From assembly GCA_902780935.1 (NCBI GenBank), contig CACZHP010000001.1, positions 62,001 to 126,000 of the forward strand: a stretch of DNA of 64,000 nt. The letters are read 5' to 3'. The translations under genes were made by a program, and so were the position numbers. A model generated the notes under the pieces. The model saw only the letters and a list, made by a program, of their open reading frames with translations, had not been told where the DNA came from and searched no databases. Positions 45,019 to 55,651 of the stretch are shown here, one piece after another. This DNA is from an uncultured Bacteroidia bacterium. GTDB taxonomy: Bacteria; Bacteroidota; Bacteroidia; Bacteroidales; UBA932. The first letter of the stretch is position 1, and every line of letters begins with the position of its first letter.

Positions 45019-46050
45019 ATGACAGAATTCAATCCTCGCGACACAAACGCTGACAAAGATAAGGATTTGGACGGAATTATCCGCCCGAGAGAACTTGAAG
45101 ATTTCACAGGCCAAAAAGAGATTGTGTCCAATCTCAACGTTTATATAAAAGCGGCCAAAATGAGGGGAGAGGCTCTTGACCATGTGCTTTTCCATGGCCC
45201 TCCTGGTCTCGGTAAGACAACATTGGCTCATATTATAGCTAATGAGATGGGGGTTAACATGAAGATAACCTCCGGTCCCGTCCTTGACAAGCCGGGCGAC
45301 CTTGCCGGTCTTCTCACTTCCCTTGAGACTGGAGACGTACTGTTCATTGACGAGATCCACAGGCTTTCTCCGGAGGTGGAAGAGTATCTGTACTCAGCGA
45401 TGGAAGATTATGTGATTGACATAATGATCGACAAGGGGCCTGGCGCGAGATCCGTCCGGATATCCCTCAACCCTTTCACCCTTGTGGGAGCCACCACCAG
45501 GAGCGGACTGCTTACCGCACCTCTCAGGGCAAGATTCGGAATCACTTGTCCTTTAGAGTATTATGATACTTCAGATTTGATCAAAATAGTAAAGAGAAGT
45601 TCCCAGATACTCAATGTGACCATAGATGATGAGGCTTCAAGGGAGGTTGCCCTGCGAAGCCGCGGCACTCCCCGAATAGCCAACGCCCTTCTCAGGAGAG
45701 TTAGGGATTTCGCCCAGGTTATGGGAGACGGTCATATCGACATAGATATAGCGAGATATGCTTTGAATAAGCTCAAGATTGACACTCGTGGGTTGGATTC
45801 TATTGATAATAAGATATTAAGGACTATTATAACCACTTTCAAGGGAGGCCCTGTCGGATCAAACACTATCGCGACCGCGATAAGTGAGGATCAAGGTACT
45901 TACGAGGAGGTATATGAGCCGTTCCTCATAAAAGAGGGGTTCATAGTGCGTACCCAGCGCGGAAGGATAGCTACCGAAATGGCTTACCGTCATCTGGGAC
46001 TGGATGCTGAACTTGAATCTAACAGGACTGAAAATGGCACGTTGTTTTAG
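45019..46050 (+). CDS. ruvB: Holliday junction branch migration ATPase RuvB
   Basis: 343 aa from the ATG at 45019. Walker [13 protein letters not shown], Walker [16 protein letters not shown], sensor [19 protein letters not shown]-terminal winged-helix domain ending [12 protein letters not shown]. The partner ruvA is at 58.0-58.6 kb, not adjacent. The 3' end overlaps the next gene by 17 nt. Confidence 0.98.
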   Translation: MTEFNPRDTNADKDKDLDGIIRPRELEDFTGQKEIVSNLNVYIKAAKMRGEALDHVLFHGPPGLGKTTLAHIIANEMGVNMKITSGPVLDKPGDLAGLLTSLETGDVLFIDEIHRLSPEVEEYLYSAMEDYVIDIMIDKGPGARSVRISLNPFTLVGATTRSGLLTAPLRARFGITCPLEYYDTSDLIKIVKRSSQILNVTIDDEASREVALRSRGTPRIANALLRRVRDFAQVMGDGHIDIDIARYALNKLKIDTRGLDSIDNKILRTIITTFKGGPVGSNTIATAISEDQGTYEEVYEPFLIKEGFIVRTQRGRIATEMAYRHLGLDAELESNRTENGTLF

Positions 46051-47095
46051 GTTATTGTTGACTGCGGCACTGACTGTTGTCTCATTTCAGGCTTTTTGCT
46101 GCACTTCAGTCATCATTTCTGGCAATGCGAGAAAAGATGGCAGGCCTGTAATGCTCAAGCACAGGGATACAGGTGAACTTAATAACATGATGCAATGGTT
46201 CCAAGGTCCTTATTATAGTTTCATCGGTTTGGTGAACTCTTCCTCCAAGGGAGGAGAAGTGTGGTCTGGAACCAATTCTGCCGGTTTTTGTATAATGAAT
46301 ACTGCCACTTACGACTTGAAAGATGATGATGTCCCATCCTCTGAGATGGATCAGGAAGGAGTGGTGATGTTCAAGGCGCTTGGCCTGTGTGCGGATCTGC
46401 GTGATTTTGAGCGACTTCTGGAATCATTACCCAAACCGTGGGGAGTAGAGGCTAATTTCGGTATTATCGATGCGAAAGGAGAAGCGGCTTATTATGAAGT
46501 GAATAACTATTCATATAGGCGTTTTGATGTCTCTGATGAGCCTGAAGGTTATATGGTGGTTACCAACTTCACAAGGTCTGGACGTCCTTCTGAGAGAAAA
46601 GGTGAGGACAGGTTTGCCAAAGCGGTCGATATCCTTAAGGGAATCGATATCTCGACAGCAGGGCATAAGGAACTTATCAATTATGTTTCCCGCTCCGGCA
46701 AACCGATCATGAGGGACATTTCAGCTTCGGCGATTGTATTTGAAGGAGTCCTTCCTGGAGAGAATCCTTCACAGACAGTTGCTTGGACTGTTTTGGGATG
46801 TCCGACCACTTCGGTCTATATTCCCCTTAAGGTGTTTTCGAGCGATCATATTCCTTCATTCATGAAAGATTATAAGGGTGGAGATGAGGCACAAATATGC
46901 AGTCAGTCGTTAGTAATCAAAGGAATATATGGATTTGAGCACGGATGCCAGGAAGAGTGTGCGGAGGTTGAGAAATACATTGACAGTCATTTTTCAAATA
47001 ATATGTCCTCTTCAAGATATGACCGATTCGTAAGGAAAGTTTACCGGAAATATAAGATGATGTATCTCCGTAAATTACCGAAAGTGGTGTCTTGA
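46034..47095 (+). CDS. Exported linear amide C-N hydrolase-like protein (Ntn hydrolase)
   Basis: 353 aa from the ATG at 46034. Signal peptide ending FQAFC, then Cys as likely N-terminal nucleophile (CTSVIISG), followed by [12 protein letters not shown] and [19 protein letters not shown]. This matches the choloylglycine hydrolase/C45-like superfamily. The substrate may be a bile-acid-like or peptide amide; not determined. Starts within the ruvB 3' end. Confidence 0.7.
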   Translation: MARCFRLLLTAALTVVSFQAFCCTSVIISGNARKDGRPVMLKHRDTGELNNMMQWFQGPYYSFIGLVNSSSKGGEVWSGTNSAGFCIMNTATYDLKDDDVPSSEMDQEGVVMFKALGLCADLRDFERLLESLPKPWGVEANFGIIDAKGEAAYYEVNNYSYRRFDVSDEPEGYMVVTNFTRSGRPSERKGEDRFAKAVDILKGIDISTAGHKELINYVSRSGKPIMRDISASAIVFEGVLPGENPSQTVAWTVLGCPTTSVYIPLKVFSSDHIPSFMKDYKGGDEAQICSQSLVIKGIYGFEHGCQEECAEVEKYIDSHFSNNMSSSRYDRFVRKVYRKYKMMYLRKLPKVVS

Positions 47096-47127
47096 ATTGT
47101 TTTATACGATAAAAATGACTAAAATTG
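47096..47127 (+). promoter_or_regulatory. Likely promoter of the sdhAB pair
   Basis: ATTG (47096-47099), 20 nt, then TAAAATTG (47120-47127); one mismatch in each element to the Bacteroidota consensus. 40 nt before the sdhA ATG. Confidence 0.4.
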
Positions 47128-47167
47128 CAGACTGATTCCACATCAGCAAATCATTAATTACTATAAT

Positions 47168-49114
47168 ATGGCCGATAAATTAATCTCAAAGATCCCCGAC
47201 GGACCCTTGGCGGAAAAGTGGACCAAGCGTAAGTCGGAGCTTCGTCTCGTTAACCCCAACAACAGGAGAAAACTCGAGATCATCGTGGTCGGTACCGGTT
47301 TGGGAGGAGCCTCCGCAGCTGCTTCCCTCGGTGAGCTTGGCTACAATGTGAAGGTTTTCTGTATCAGTGATTCTCCTAGAAGGGCGCATTCCATCGCCGC
47401 TCAGGGAGGTATCAATGCCGCCAAGAATTATCAGAATGACAATGATGCCGTGTACCGCCTTTTCTATGACACTATCAAAGGAGGCGACTACCGTAGCAGG
47501 GAGGCAAACGTCTATCGCCTTGCTGAGGTTAGCGCGGCTATTATCGACCAGTGTGTGGCTCAAGGTGTTCCTTTCGCCCGTGAATATGGCGGATATCTCG
47601 CCAACCGTTCGTTCGGAGGAGTCCAGGTGAGCCGTACTTTCTATGCGAGGGGGCAAACCGGCCAGCAGCTGCTTCTCGGTGCATACGCCGCCCTTAACCG
47701 CCAGGTTGCCGCCGGCACTGTGACAAGTTATCCCCGTCATGAGATGCTTGACCTTGTTATTATTAACGGTCAGGCTAAGGGTATCATCGCCCGTAACCTT
47801 GTGACAGGCAAGCTTGAGAGGTTCGGAGCCCATGCCGTAGTCATAGCTACCGGAGGATATGGAAACACTTATTTCCTTTCCACCAACGCTATGAACAGCA
47901 ACGGATCCGCTGCTTGGCAGTGCTATAAGAAAGGCGCTTATTTCGCCAATCCTTGCTTCGCCCAGATCCACCCCACATGTATTCCAGTCCATGGAGAGCA
48001 GCAGTGCAAACTTACATTGATGTCTGAGTCTCTCCGTAACGACGGCCGTATCTGGGTACCGAAGAAGAAGGAAGATGTGATGAAACTGCGCAAAAAGGAG
48101 ATAAAGCCTTCCCAAATACCTGAGGAAGACCGCGACTATTATCTTGAGCGCCGTTATCCCGCTTTCGGAAACCTTGTTCCCCGTGACGTGGCCTCACGTG
48201 CCGCTAAGGAAAGGTGCGATGCCGGTTATGGTGTGAATGAGACTGGTCTGGCGGTGTTCCTTGACTTCTCTGACGCTATCAAGAGACTTGGTCACCAGAG
48301 GGTTCAGGAACGTTATGGTAACCTCTTCGATATGTATTTCAAGATCAATAACGTCAGCCCTTGGGAAGAGCCTATGATGATATATCCCGCCATCCACTAC
48401 ACAATGGGAGGCATCTGGGTTGACTATGATCTCCAGACCACCATTCCTGGTCTGTACGCTATCGGAGAGGCCAACTTCTCTGATCATGGCGGAAACCGTC
48501 TTGGAGCTTCCGCTCTTATGCAGGGTCTGGCTGATGGTTATTTTGTGCTTCCTGTCACTATAGCCGATTATCTTTCCAACAAGTTCGCCGAGCCTAAGAC
48601 GGACATCAACGATCCTGCTTTTGATGAGGCTGAGAAGGCGGTCCAGGCCAGGATTGACAAACTCTTCTCAATAAAGGGCAAGAAGACTGTTGATTCTCTC
48701 CATAAGAAACTTGGTAACATTATGTGGGAGTATGTCGGAATGGCCCGTAATGAGGCAGGTCTTAAGAAGGCTATTGAGGAAATCAAGGCTCTTAAGAAAG
48801 AATTCTATGAGGATGTTTGTGTTCCCGGAGAGCAGAACCAGTTCAATCAGGAGCTTGAGAAAGCTTTGAGGCTTGAGGACTTCTTCGAGATCGGAGAGTT
48901 GATGGCACGTGACGCTCTCAACAGGAACGAGTCCTGCGGTGGCCATTTCCGTGAGGAAAGCCAGACCGAGGAAGGAGAGGCCAAGAGGGATGACGCTAAC
49001 TACATGTACGTCGCCGCTTGGGAGTATAAGGGTGAGGATAAGGAGCCTGAACTCCATAAGGAGCCTCTCAAGTATGAGTTTATCGAAGTCAAAACCAGAA
49101 ACTACAAAGAATAA
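47168..49114 (+). CDS. sdhA: Succinate dehydrogenase/fumarate reductase flavoprotein subunit
   Basis: 648 aa. FAD-binding [19 protein letters not shown], His-FAD linkage region [17 protein letters not shown], active-site HPTCIPVHG and [12 protein letters not shown], then [15 protein letters not shown]. It interconverts succinate and fumarate at the inner membrane. Bacteroidota-type long form. The cytochrome b subunit that normally precedes it is absent upstream and downstream. Confidence 0.96.
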   Translation: MADKLISKIPDGPLAEKWTKRKSELRLVNPNNRRKLEIIVVGTGLGGASAAASLGELGYNVKVFCISDSPRRAHSIAAQGGINAAKNYQNDNDAVYRLFYDTIKGGDYRSREANVYRLAEVSAAIIDQCVAQGVPFAREYGGYLANRSFGGVQVSRTFYARGQTGQQLLLGAYAALNRQVAAGTVTSYPRHEMLDLVIINGQAKGIIARNLVTGKLERFGAHAVVIATGGYGNTYFLSTNAMNSNGSAAWQCYKKGAYFANPCFAQIHPTCIPVHGEQQCKLTLMSESLRNDGRIWVPKKKEDVMKLRKKEIKPSQIPEEDRDYYLERRYPAFGNLVPRDVASRAAKERCDAGYGVNETGLAVFLDFSDAIKRLGHQRVQERYGNLFDMYFKINNVSPWEEPMMIYPAIHYTMGGIWVDYDLQTTIPGLYAIGEANFSDHGGNRLGASALMQGLADGYFVLPVTIADYLSNKFAEPKTDINDPAFDEAEKAVQARIDKLFSIKGKKTVDSLHKKLGNIMWEYVGMARNEAGLKKAIEEIKALKKEFYEDVCVPGEQNQFNQELEKALRLEDFFEIGELMARDALNRNESCGGHFREESQTEEGEAKRDDANYMYVAAWEYKGEDKEPELHKEPLKYEFIEVKTRNYKE

Positions 49115-49120
49115 CCGGAT

Positions 49121-49900
49121 ATGGATTTTAATCTTAAGATATGGCGTCAGAAGAACGCCCAGCAGAAGGGTCATTTCGAGACCTACCACATCTCTGGAAT
49201 CGAGGAGGATGCCTCTTTCCTCGAGATGCTCGACATTCTTAATGAGCAGCTTATCCGGGAAGGAAACGATCCTGTGGCCGTTGAGAGAGGTTGCCAGAGC
49301 AGCGGTCCGGTCTCTTTTGACCATGATTGCCGCGAGGGTATATGCGGAGCCTGCTCCTTGTATATCGACGGTCGTGCGCATGGTCCGGACGACCATGTGA
49401 CCACTTGCCAGCTTTTCATGCGTCATTTCAAGGACGGAGCCACCATCACAGTTGAGCCTTTCAGAAGTCCTGCTTTCCCTATAATCAAGGACTTGGTTGT
49501 GGACCGCAGCGCCTTCGACAAGATTCTCCAGGCTGGAGGATTCATCTCTGTTCGTACTGGTTCCGCACAAGACGGCAACGCTATTCTCATTCCTCACGAG
49601 GACGCTGAGAAGAGTATGGATGCCGCCGCTTGCGTTGGTTGCGGAGCTTGCGTAGCCACTTGCAAGAACGGATCTGCTATGCTGTTCGTCGCCGCAAGGG
49701 TCAGTTCCCTCGCTCTGCTTCCTCAGGGTCGTCCTGAGGCCGCCAGAAGGGCAAAGAATATGGTGGCAAAGATGGAGGAGCTTGGCTTTGGTGGTTGCAC
49801 CAACACCAGGGCTTGCGAGATGGAGTGTCCTAAAGGAATATCCATTGATCATATTGCCCGCCTTAACCGCGAGTTCCTTAAAGCGAAGTTCAGGGATTAG
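49121..49900 (+). CDS. sdhB: Succinate dehydrogenase/fumarate reductase iron-sulfur subunit
   Basis: 259 aa. [2Fe-2S] ligands in [15 protein letters not shown] with the later Cys, then [14 protein letters not shown] and [14 protein letters not shown] for the [4Fe-4S]/[3Fe-4S] clusters. Starts 6 nt after sdhA. Its stop overlaps the tail of a decayed glycosyltransferase gene on the other strand. Confidence 0.96.
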   Translation: MDFNLKIWRQKNAQQKGHFETYHISGIEEDASFLEMLDILNEQLIREGNDPVAVERGCQSSGPVSFDHDCREGICGACSLYIDGRAHGPDDHVTTCQLFMRHFKDGATITVEPFRSPAFPIIKDLVVDRSAFDKILQAGGFISVRTGSAQDGNAILIPHEDAEKSMDAAACVGCGACVATCKNGSAMLFVAARVSSLALLPQGRPEAARRAKNMVAKMEELGFGGCTNTRACEMECPKGISIDHIARLNREFLKAKFRD

Positions 49901-50221
49901 TTACCCTTGTTCTTCATAAGCGTCCGGATTATCGAGACATAACTCCTCATCTGGACACCGCGGTTTCTCCGGCCGAAATTATTTGAATGGTAACGTCTGG
50001 CAAGTGCAACAATGTCAGACGTTTCCATTTTCAGTTTCGGTTTATTACAACATCCTGCCCCGTCCGTAAGGCGGCACTATGCATTTCGGCCAAATAATCC
50101 CCGTCGACCCGTAGTCAATGCAGATTATTTCCAAATCCCTGTAGGATTGAGCCACTACAGAATCCAGACATTCTGACAGGAATGGCGCTGTATTGTAAAC
50201 GGATATGACAACGGAAATCAT
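49897..50221 (-). pseudogene. Remnant of a family 2 glycosyltransferase
   Basis: From the ATG at 50221 the minus strand reads ISVVISVYNTAPFLSECLDS and continues VVAQSYRDLEIICID, the GT-A N-terminus of family 2 glycosyltransferases. The usual DDGSTD is YGSTG. A TAA stops it after 59 codons (50042-50044). A second open piece (about 50005-49897) reads like a C-terminal tail (SDIVALARRYHSNNFGRRN), so the middle is gone. The ATG overlaps the upstream stop as ATGA, so it was once operon-coupled to the nucleotidyltransferase gene. This is the only content of the 317-nt gap after sdhB. Confidence 0.75.
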
Positions 50222-51153
50222 AGTTTTCCGCGTTTTAAGTAACGCCAGATCAAATACTTCAATGCAGAGGGAGTGTTTCCCCTGATAATTCCCTTTTCCC
50301 CTTTTTTGGACAATATGTCCCTTCTGAACAAGAAGTTGACAAGGCGCTTTCTCAGAAGCCTTCCGGATAAATCCGGCATTTCTACTAATTGATCCGGAAC
50401 TAATCCCGGCAAAAGGGCGGCTATGGCCTTTGAGGCAAGGGAGACCTGAAAAGATTTGTTGCTGAATAAAGCGTTTTCCAGTACGATTCCGGCGTCAAAG
50501 TCTTCTTTTGACTTAACCAGATACTTAATCGAAAGGAGCGAAGTGAGACAATTGTCTAAAGATTGGCCTCCAATCAGATTCTCGTAAAGATTCACAAGCG
50601 AGAAAAAGGCTAGGTCTTCAGGACAAGAGCGGTTGAACACTGCTTCAGAAACAGGATAATAGGCGGTGTGAATATTCAAGATGTCTCCGTTTTCTATCGA
50701 GGAGGTGGCCTTGATGGCGGAATCGCAATCTTCCTCCGGAACGAGAATATCTATACTGTCAATCCACCACGGATGTTCCGGACAAAAGGACCGCATCGCC
50801 ATATCCCCTATGACAATAAAGCGTAATCCCTTGTCTTTAAATAATTTGGTAATATCATGGAAGATGGCCTCCGTACGCAGGTTCTTAAAGCGGCTATATG
50901 ATAAAACACCATTGAACCTTGGCGCTACGATTCCAGGAAACCTAAGATCAGGCCTGGTTTTCATCACGTAGGCCAGCAGAATGATAAGCTTTATAGGAGC
51001 TTTATCTATGTCCCAGCCTTTAAGAAAAGCGTCAAGATCTTCCTGTGTCCCGTTTTCCTGCAGGATAAGCCTCTTAAGGCCGGTTTCGATATTTCCTATT
51101 GATGAGAGAGCCTCATCGTAGAGAGCCGTTATTATGCGATTGTCCTTCCTCAT
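50218..51153 (-). CDS. NTP_transf_5-like protein with degraded active site
   Basis: 311 aa. Resembles the uncharacterised nucleotidyltransferase family PF14907-type, like the gene at 52523. The paralogue has LKGGAMR and PRWTSDIDILVP; here the same places read IGDMAMR and PWWIDSIDILVP. The Lys-Gly-Gly is lost, Arg is Trp, and the first catalytic Asp is Ser133. Probably inactive or repurposed. Overlaps the ABC gene by 4 nt and the GT2 remnant by 4 nt. Confidence 0.6.
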   Translation of the reverse strand: MRKDNRIITALYDEALSSIGNIETGLKRLILQENGTQEDLDAFLKGWDIDKAPIKLIILLAYVMKTRPDLRFPGIVAPRFNGVLSYSRFKNLRTEAIFHDITKLFKDKGLRFIVIGDMAMRSFCPEHPWWIDSIDILVPEEDCDSAIKATSSIENGDILNIHTAYYPVSEAVFNRSCPEDLAFFSLVNLYENLIGGQSLDNCLTSLLSIKYLVKSKEDFDAGIVLENALFSNKSFQVSLASKAIAALLPGLVPDQLVEMPDLSGRLLRKRLVNFLFRRDILSKKGEKGIIRGNTPSALKYLIWRYLKRGKL

Positions 51154-52418
51154 TCCGCCTCAAGCCCGATAAAACCATCTCTCCTTAATATCATAGGCCG
51201 GCAGAAAGGATCATAGAAGCCTTCAATATGAAGGTTCAGACAGCCTAATGCCCGGAAGAAATCCTGCGTTGACGGCTGAAATAAAGTCAGGTCAATGAGG
51301 TAATCCCCGTTTGCGATGTACTTCGGCAGACGAATTCGTTTAACTATCTCAAAAGGCCCTGGAGCCAGGGACATGATCTTATCTGAATATCTTCCTTCTA
51401 TGTATGCGGCCAAGGGGGTGCCGTCTGTTTTTTTGATGAACAACTTGACTTCGCACTTGATAGGATTCTCGGTCTCACCCTTGATGACTACCTCGAGAAA
51501 GTCCTGCCTCTTGCTGATTGATTGACGGTTAGCTTCGCTGCCGTTAATGGTTATGGAAGATATGGATATGTAGTCTTTCCGATAATTGATGGCGTCGATG
51601 ATTTTTCCCTCGGCGACAGTACCCAGATCCTGTAGATAATAGTCCACCGCTTCATCAACACCTCCGTCGAATGCCATCTCGCCGTTTTTCAGCACAATTC
51701 CTCTCTCGCACAAACTTTTTATTGCGCTAAGATTGTGACTCACGAACAAGACCGTTCTACCATCTCCATGCGAGACATCCTGCATCTTTCCTATAGCCTT
51801 CTTTTGGAACTCGGCGTCTCCTACGGCCAGAACCTCGTCAACCACAAGTATTTCCGGCTCCAGGAAGGCGGAGACGGCGAACCCGAGTCGTACAGTCATT
51901 CCGCTTGAATACCTTTTTACCGGAGTGTCGATATACCTTTCCACGCCGGCAAATTCAATGATATCATCGAGTTTTCGGTTGATCTCAGCGCGGGTCATGC
52001 CCATAATTGAGCCGTTCATGTAGATGTTTTCCCTGCCGGTCATCTCCCCATGGAAGCCTGTTCCGACTTCGAGAAGCGAAGCGATCCTTCCTTTGGCTTT
52101 GATGGTGCCTGTGGTCGGTGATGTTACCCTTGACAGAAGTTTAAGGAGAGTGGATTTTCCTGCTCCGTTCTTCCCGATGATTCCCACCACCTCTCCTTGT
52201 TTAACATCGAAGGTAATATTCCTCAGCGCCCACACATAGTCAGAGTTGCCTTTTTGTGTACGGTCGTTGACCTCGCCGACTTTCATGAAGGGATCTTCGT
52301 TTTTGAGGATTTTGACTTGCCACCATCGGTACAAGTCACTGCGCAAAGTCCCGGTACCCACCAGTCCAAGGCGGTATAATTTACCGATGTTATCGAATTG
52401 TATGGCGATATCACTCAT
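51150..52418 (-). CDS. Polysaccharide ABC exporter ATPase (Wzt-like)
   Basis: 422 aa from the ATG at 52418. NBD with GIIGKNGAGKSTLLKLL, GTGFHGEMTGRENIYMNG (typical of Wzt/TagH), YSSGMTVRLGFAVS signature, LVVDEVLAVGD Walker B. The C-terminal about 170 residues resemble the Wzt carbohydrate-binding beta-sandwich. It would power export of an O-antigen-like glycan, but no permease (Wzm) is in the window. First gene of a short operon. Confidence 0.9.
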   Translation of the reverse strand: MSDIAIQFDNIGKLYRLGLVGTGTLRSDLYRWWQVKILKNEDPFMKVGEVNDRTQKGNSDYVWALRNITFDVKQGEVVGIIGKNGAGKSTLLKLLSRVTSPTTGTIKAKGRIASLLEVGTGFHGEMTGRENIYMNGSIMGMTRAEINRKLDDIIEFAGVERYIDTPVKRYSSGMTVRLGFAVSAFLEPEILVVDEVLAVGDAEFQKKAIGKMQDVSHGDGRTVLFVSHNLSAIKSLCERGIVLKNGEMAFDGGVDEAVDYYLQDLGTVAEGKIIDAINYRKDYISISSITINGSEANRQSISKRQDFLEVVIKGETENPIKCEVKLFIKKTDGTPLAAYIEGRYSDKIMSLAPGPFEIVKRIRLPKYIANGDYLIDLTLFQPSTQDFFRALGCLNLHIEGFYDPFCRPMILRRDGFIGLEAE

Positions 52419-52522
52419 GTTGGCCAGACGTGCGAGAAAGTACAATATATTTTGGCAAAAATAAAGAATTAATTCATAATTTCGCAGGATTCTTCATATG
52501 CAAAAGCCTTAATAACGAGATT

Positions 52523-53599
52523 ATGGTAAATAAGAGAGAAGAAGAATGTCTGGCCGAATTGTCGAAAGAGGTTTTCAACAATGTCGAAGTCAAGATGTTG
52601 CGTTTGGCAATGTCTCCTTCTGTAGATCAGGGGGAGCTCGACTCTTCTTTGGCGCGGTGGAATATTGAACAAGCTTCCGTCCAAAGCCAGACAATTGCCT
52701 TTAATTTATCGAAAACGCACCCGGAGATTTCGTTTCCCAAAGAGTGTCAGCCAGTTCTCCAGAGAATGAGGTTTTCCTGCCGGGAAAGATATCTGACCAT
52801 CTTGCCCCATTTCGTCAAGGTTATTAAGGTTTTGGAGTCGAAGGGGATAAAATACATAATACTGAAAGGCGGCGCCATGAGGGTGTATCGGCCGGATTAT
52901 CCCCGCTGGACGTCCGACATAGACATCCTTGTTCCTGGAGCCCAGTACAAAGAGGCTTTGGAAATATTTAAAAATCAAGGATATACACTATTTAAAAGCA
53001 TCCATAGCACCGGTTTGGAGGATCCTGTCACAAAACAGTCATTCGTAGATATACACCGCTTTGTCGGCACCGGGACAGTTAAGGCTAAGCTTTTGAGTCA
53101 CGATCTGGCTGATCGTGCGCTTTCCCTAAAATTCTCGTCTTCAAGCGCTACCGTACCCTGCCCGGAAGACATGGTGTTTATATCCCTGGTCAACTTTTGG
53201 AAAAACGTCACGGACAGGACCAGCGAGAACAGCATGGCCAATCTTTGTTTTGACCTTAAGTTCCTTAAGGATTATTCCGGCGGTTTAAACTGGGATATTA
53301 TCCGTTCAGACGCCCGGACGACGGACACCGTAGAGGCCGTCTATATCTCAAAGCGGCTTCTTGGATCTGTTCTTACGGATTTCTTTCCAGAAGGATTCAT
53401 TGACGAGGATGTGGATCCGTCCAAGCTGCGGAAATTGATTTCACGCACCCGCTATACGAGGAACTCCGTTTCCGTGTTAAGAGACTTCTCCCTTCCGGGA
53501 GCCATAAAGAACGCCAAAAGCCTGTCCCAATATTTTCTTTATAGGGTCAAGTTCTTCTTTGTCAAGAGGTTCCACCTCTTGTTTGATAAAGATAGCTGA
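52523..53599 (+). CDS. Intact NTP_transf_5-like nucleotidyltransferase
   Basis: 358 aa from the ATG at 52523 (a longer frame at 52430 adds no conserved sequence). IILKGGAMRVYRPDYPRW and TSDIDILVP give the full KGG and D-x-D motif of this family, with a downstream SFVDIHRF. Role in the family is unknown; often beside polysaccharide or peptide loci. Divergent from the Wzt-like gene. Confidence 0.7.
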   Translation: MVNKREEECLAELSKEVFNNVEVKMLRLAMSPSVDQGELDSSLARWNIEQASVQSQTIAFNLSKTHPEISFPKECQPVLQRMRFSCRERYLTILPHFVKVIKVLESKGIKYIILKGGAMRVYRPDYPRWTSDIDILVPGAQYKEALEIFKNQGYTLFKSIHSTGLEDPVTKQSFVDIHRFVGTGTVKAKLLSHDLADRALSLKFSSSSATVPCPEDMVFISLVNFWKNVTDRTSENSMANLCFDLKFLKDYSGGLNWDIIRSDARTTDTVEAVYISKRLLGSVLTDFFPEGFIDEDVDPSKLRKLISRTRYTRNSVSVLRDFSLPGAIKNAKSLSQYFLYRVKFFFVKRFHLLFDKDS

Positions 53600-53607
53600 C
53601 AATCTTT

Positions 53608-54807
53608 TTACCAAAGGAAATTATTGAACGGGTATCTCCCGGCGTGGATTTCAGCTACCATCTTATAAAGGTCGTTGCGTAACTTCTCGATGTTCGTCTT
53701 GTTGATGGCGGACATGAATATGCAAGGTGTCTTCTCCTGTGCGATCCACGAGTTCTTCAGTTCCTCCAGGGTGAGGTTCTCCTTTCCTTTAGGCGTCAGT
53801 GAGAACTCGTCATATTCCTCATATTGATAAGCGTCAATCTTGTTGAATATCACGTAAACGGGCTTATTGGCGGCCCCGATGTCCCTGAGGGTGTTCTCAA
53901 CCACTTCCATCTGCTCCTCGAATCCAGGATGTGAGATGTCCACCACATGAAGGAGTATGTCTGCCTCCCTGACCTCATCAAGAGTGCTCTTGAACGCCTC
54001 CACGAGTTGTGTCGGGAGTTTTCTTATGAATCCTACAGTGTCGCTTAGAAGGAAAGGAACGTTTTCAATCACAACCTTTCTGACGGTTGTATCAAGGGTT
54101 GCGAAGAGTTTATTCTCGGCGAAGACGTCTGATTTAGCCAGCAGGTTCATTATCGTGCTTTTGCCGACATTGGTGTAGCCTACGAGCGACAGACGCACCA
54201 TAGAGCCCCTGTTTCCCCTTTGTGTGGCCATCTGGCGGTCCACTTTCTTTAGCTGATCTTTCAGGCGCGAGATCCTTTCCTTGACAATTCGGCGGTCTAT
54301 CTCTATCTGGGTCTCACCCATACCGCCACGCGTTCCCATACCACCTCTCTGTCTCTCAAGATGGGTCCACATTCCGGCCAGACGCGGGAGCATATAGTTG
54401 TATCGGGCCAACTCGACCTGCATCTTGGCGTAGGAGGTTTTAGCCCTTTGAGCGAAGATCTCAAGGATAAGGCTGGTTCGGTCAATTACCGCGGCGGTCT
54501 TGATGACCTTCTCGATATTACGCTGCTGCATACCGGTCAGCTCGTCGTCGAAAATAGCGTAAGTGATATTGTTATCTTCGCAATAATCAGCTATTTCCTG
54601 GAGTTTTCCACTTCTTATGTAGGTCGATTTCTCTGGCTTGTCGAGCCGCTGCACAAACTTTTTGTCACCGATTGCGCCAGCGGTCTCAGCCAGAAACTCA
54701 AGCTCGTCAAGGTATTCCACAACCTTCCTCTCGTCGTCGTTTTGGCGTATGATCCCTATGAATACCGCCTTTTCTGTCCTTTCTTCTATTTCTTTCTTTT
54801 CAGTCAT
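53608..54807 (-). CDS. hflX: GTPase HflX
   Basis: 399 aa from the ATG at 54807 (MTEKKEIEERTEKAV). A longer frame from 54891 would add KILRFAQNDR, the translation of a family C repeat (54849-54875), so it is rejected. HflX N-domain, G1 GYTNVGKSTIMNLL, G3 DTVGFIRKLPTQLVEAF, G4 NKID. Binds ribosomes, rescues stalled ones. Confidence 0.93.
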   Translation of the reverse strand: MTEKKEIEERTEKAVFIGIIRQNDDERKVVEYLDELEFLAETAGAIGDKKFVQRLDKPEKSTYIRSGKLQEIADYCEDNNITYAIFDDELTGMQQRNIEKVIKTAAVIDRTSLILEIFAQRAKTSYAKMQVELARYNYMLPRLAGMWTHLERQRGGMGTRGGMGETQIEIDRRIVKERISRLKDQLKKVDRQMATQRGNRGSMVRLSLVGYTNVGKSTIMNLLAKSDVFAENKLFATLDTTVRKVVIENVPFLLSDTVGFIRKLPTQLVEAFKSTLDEVREADILLHVVDISHPGFEEQMEVVENTLRDIGAANKPVYVIFNKIDAYQYEEYDEFSLTPKGKENLTLEELKNSWIAQEKTPCIFMSAINKTNIEKLRNDLYKMVAEIHAGRYPFNNFLW

Positions 54808-54848
54808 TATTATTTCTGATACTATGCTGTCGTTAGATAATACTATTC

Positions 54849-54875
54849 TGTCATTCTGAGCGAAGCGAAGAATCT
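54849..54875. repeat. Family C repeat upstream of hflX
   Basis: TGTCATTCTGAGCGAAGCGA (54849-54868) then AGAATCT. Stem ATTCT/AGAAT. Lies in the 5' region of hflX, just past the tonB terminator. Confidence 0.75.
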
Positions 54876-54879
54876 TATC

Positions 54880-54910
54880 AAAAAAGGCCATCCGGTTGGG
54901 GACGGCCTTT
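54880..54910 (-). terminator. Rho-independent terminator of tonB
   Basis: Minus strand: AAAGGCC...GGCCTTT stem (with inner GTCC/GGAT pairs) followed by TTTT. Confidence 0.75.
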
Positions 54911-54928
54911 AAGTCATTTGCTCCTCGA

Positions 54929-55618
54929 TTATCGGAGCTGGAAGATCACAGGGAAGGTGTAGGTAACCTTGACGGCGCGGTCACGCTGCTTTCCGGGCTT
55001 CCACTTGGGAGAGCTCTGGACAACACGGACAGCCTCTTTGTCAAGTGATGAGTCAACACCTCTGAGGACCTTGACATTGGTCACTGAACCGTCCTTCTCA
55101 ACCGTGAACTGAAGGGTTACACGGCCCTGAACACCATTTTCCTTTGCGATCTCAGGATAGACGAGCTTGGAGTTGACCCACTTGGAGAACTCGTTGGCGT
55201 CTCCGCCGTTGAAAGAAGGTTTCTCCTCAACCAACTGGAAAGGAATGGCCTCTTCCTCAACGACTTCTTCCTTGACTTCCTCAACATAGTCCATGATCTC
55301 AACACCGAGGTTGGCGTCGTCCTCAAGGCTCATGAAGTTGTCTTCCACCTTGATGTCATCCTCGACGATATCGATCTGGTCTGACAAAACAGGGATCTGT
55401 GGTGCCTCAGGTGGCGGGGGAGGGGTCTCCTGAGTAATGGGAACCATTTCCTCGACTTCCACAACCTCTTGGTCAGTGTCGAACATTGCAACGGTCTTCT
55501 CTTTTGTTCCATAGGAGAAAGCTCCCCAAACAACGAGCAGCGCCGCGACGAGTCCGATCTCTGTAAAGAGCAGTCTCCTGTTCTCAAGATTGGCTTTTTC
55601 GGTTTTCTTAACTTCCAT
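54929..55618 (-). CDS. TonB-family energy transducer
   Basis: 229 aa. TM at about 19-36 (FTEIGLVAALLVVWGAFSY), a PPPPPEAPQIP proline/acid linker, and a C-terminal TonB domain GRVTLQFTVEKDGSVTNVKV ending VTYTFPVIFQLR. Transfers proton-motive force to TonB-dependent receptors. Own consensus promoter and terminator. Confidence 0.93.
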   Translation of the reverse strand: MEVKKTEKANLENRRLLFTEIGLVAALLVVWGAFSYGTKEKTVAMFDTDQEVVEVEEMVPITQETPPPPPEAPQIPVLSDQIDIVEDDIKVEDNFMSLEDDANLGVEIMDYVEEVKEEVVEEEAIPFQLVEEKPSFNGGDANEFSKWVNSKLVYPEIAKENGVQGRVTLQFTVEKDGSVTNVKVLRGVDSSLDKEAVRVVQSSPKWKPGKQRDRAVKVTYTFPVIFQLR

Positions 55619-55651
55619 ATTCAGTGAGTTTATACGTCTACATTAGGCTTT

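Noticed and set aside
47186-48115. A 309-codon open frame antisense to sdhA.
   Set aside because: It mirrors the strong codon bias of sdhA, has no recognisable domain, and is a shadow frame.
48668-49852. A 394-codon antisense open frame across sdhA and sdhB.
   Set aside because: It crosses two certain genes and has no domain; shadow frame.
52071-52090. GAGAAGCGAAGCGATCC in the Wzt-like gene resembles family C.
   Set aside because: It encodes the conserved Wzt segment GRIASLLEVGTGFH and has no matching arms.
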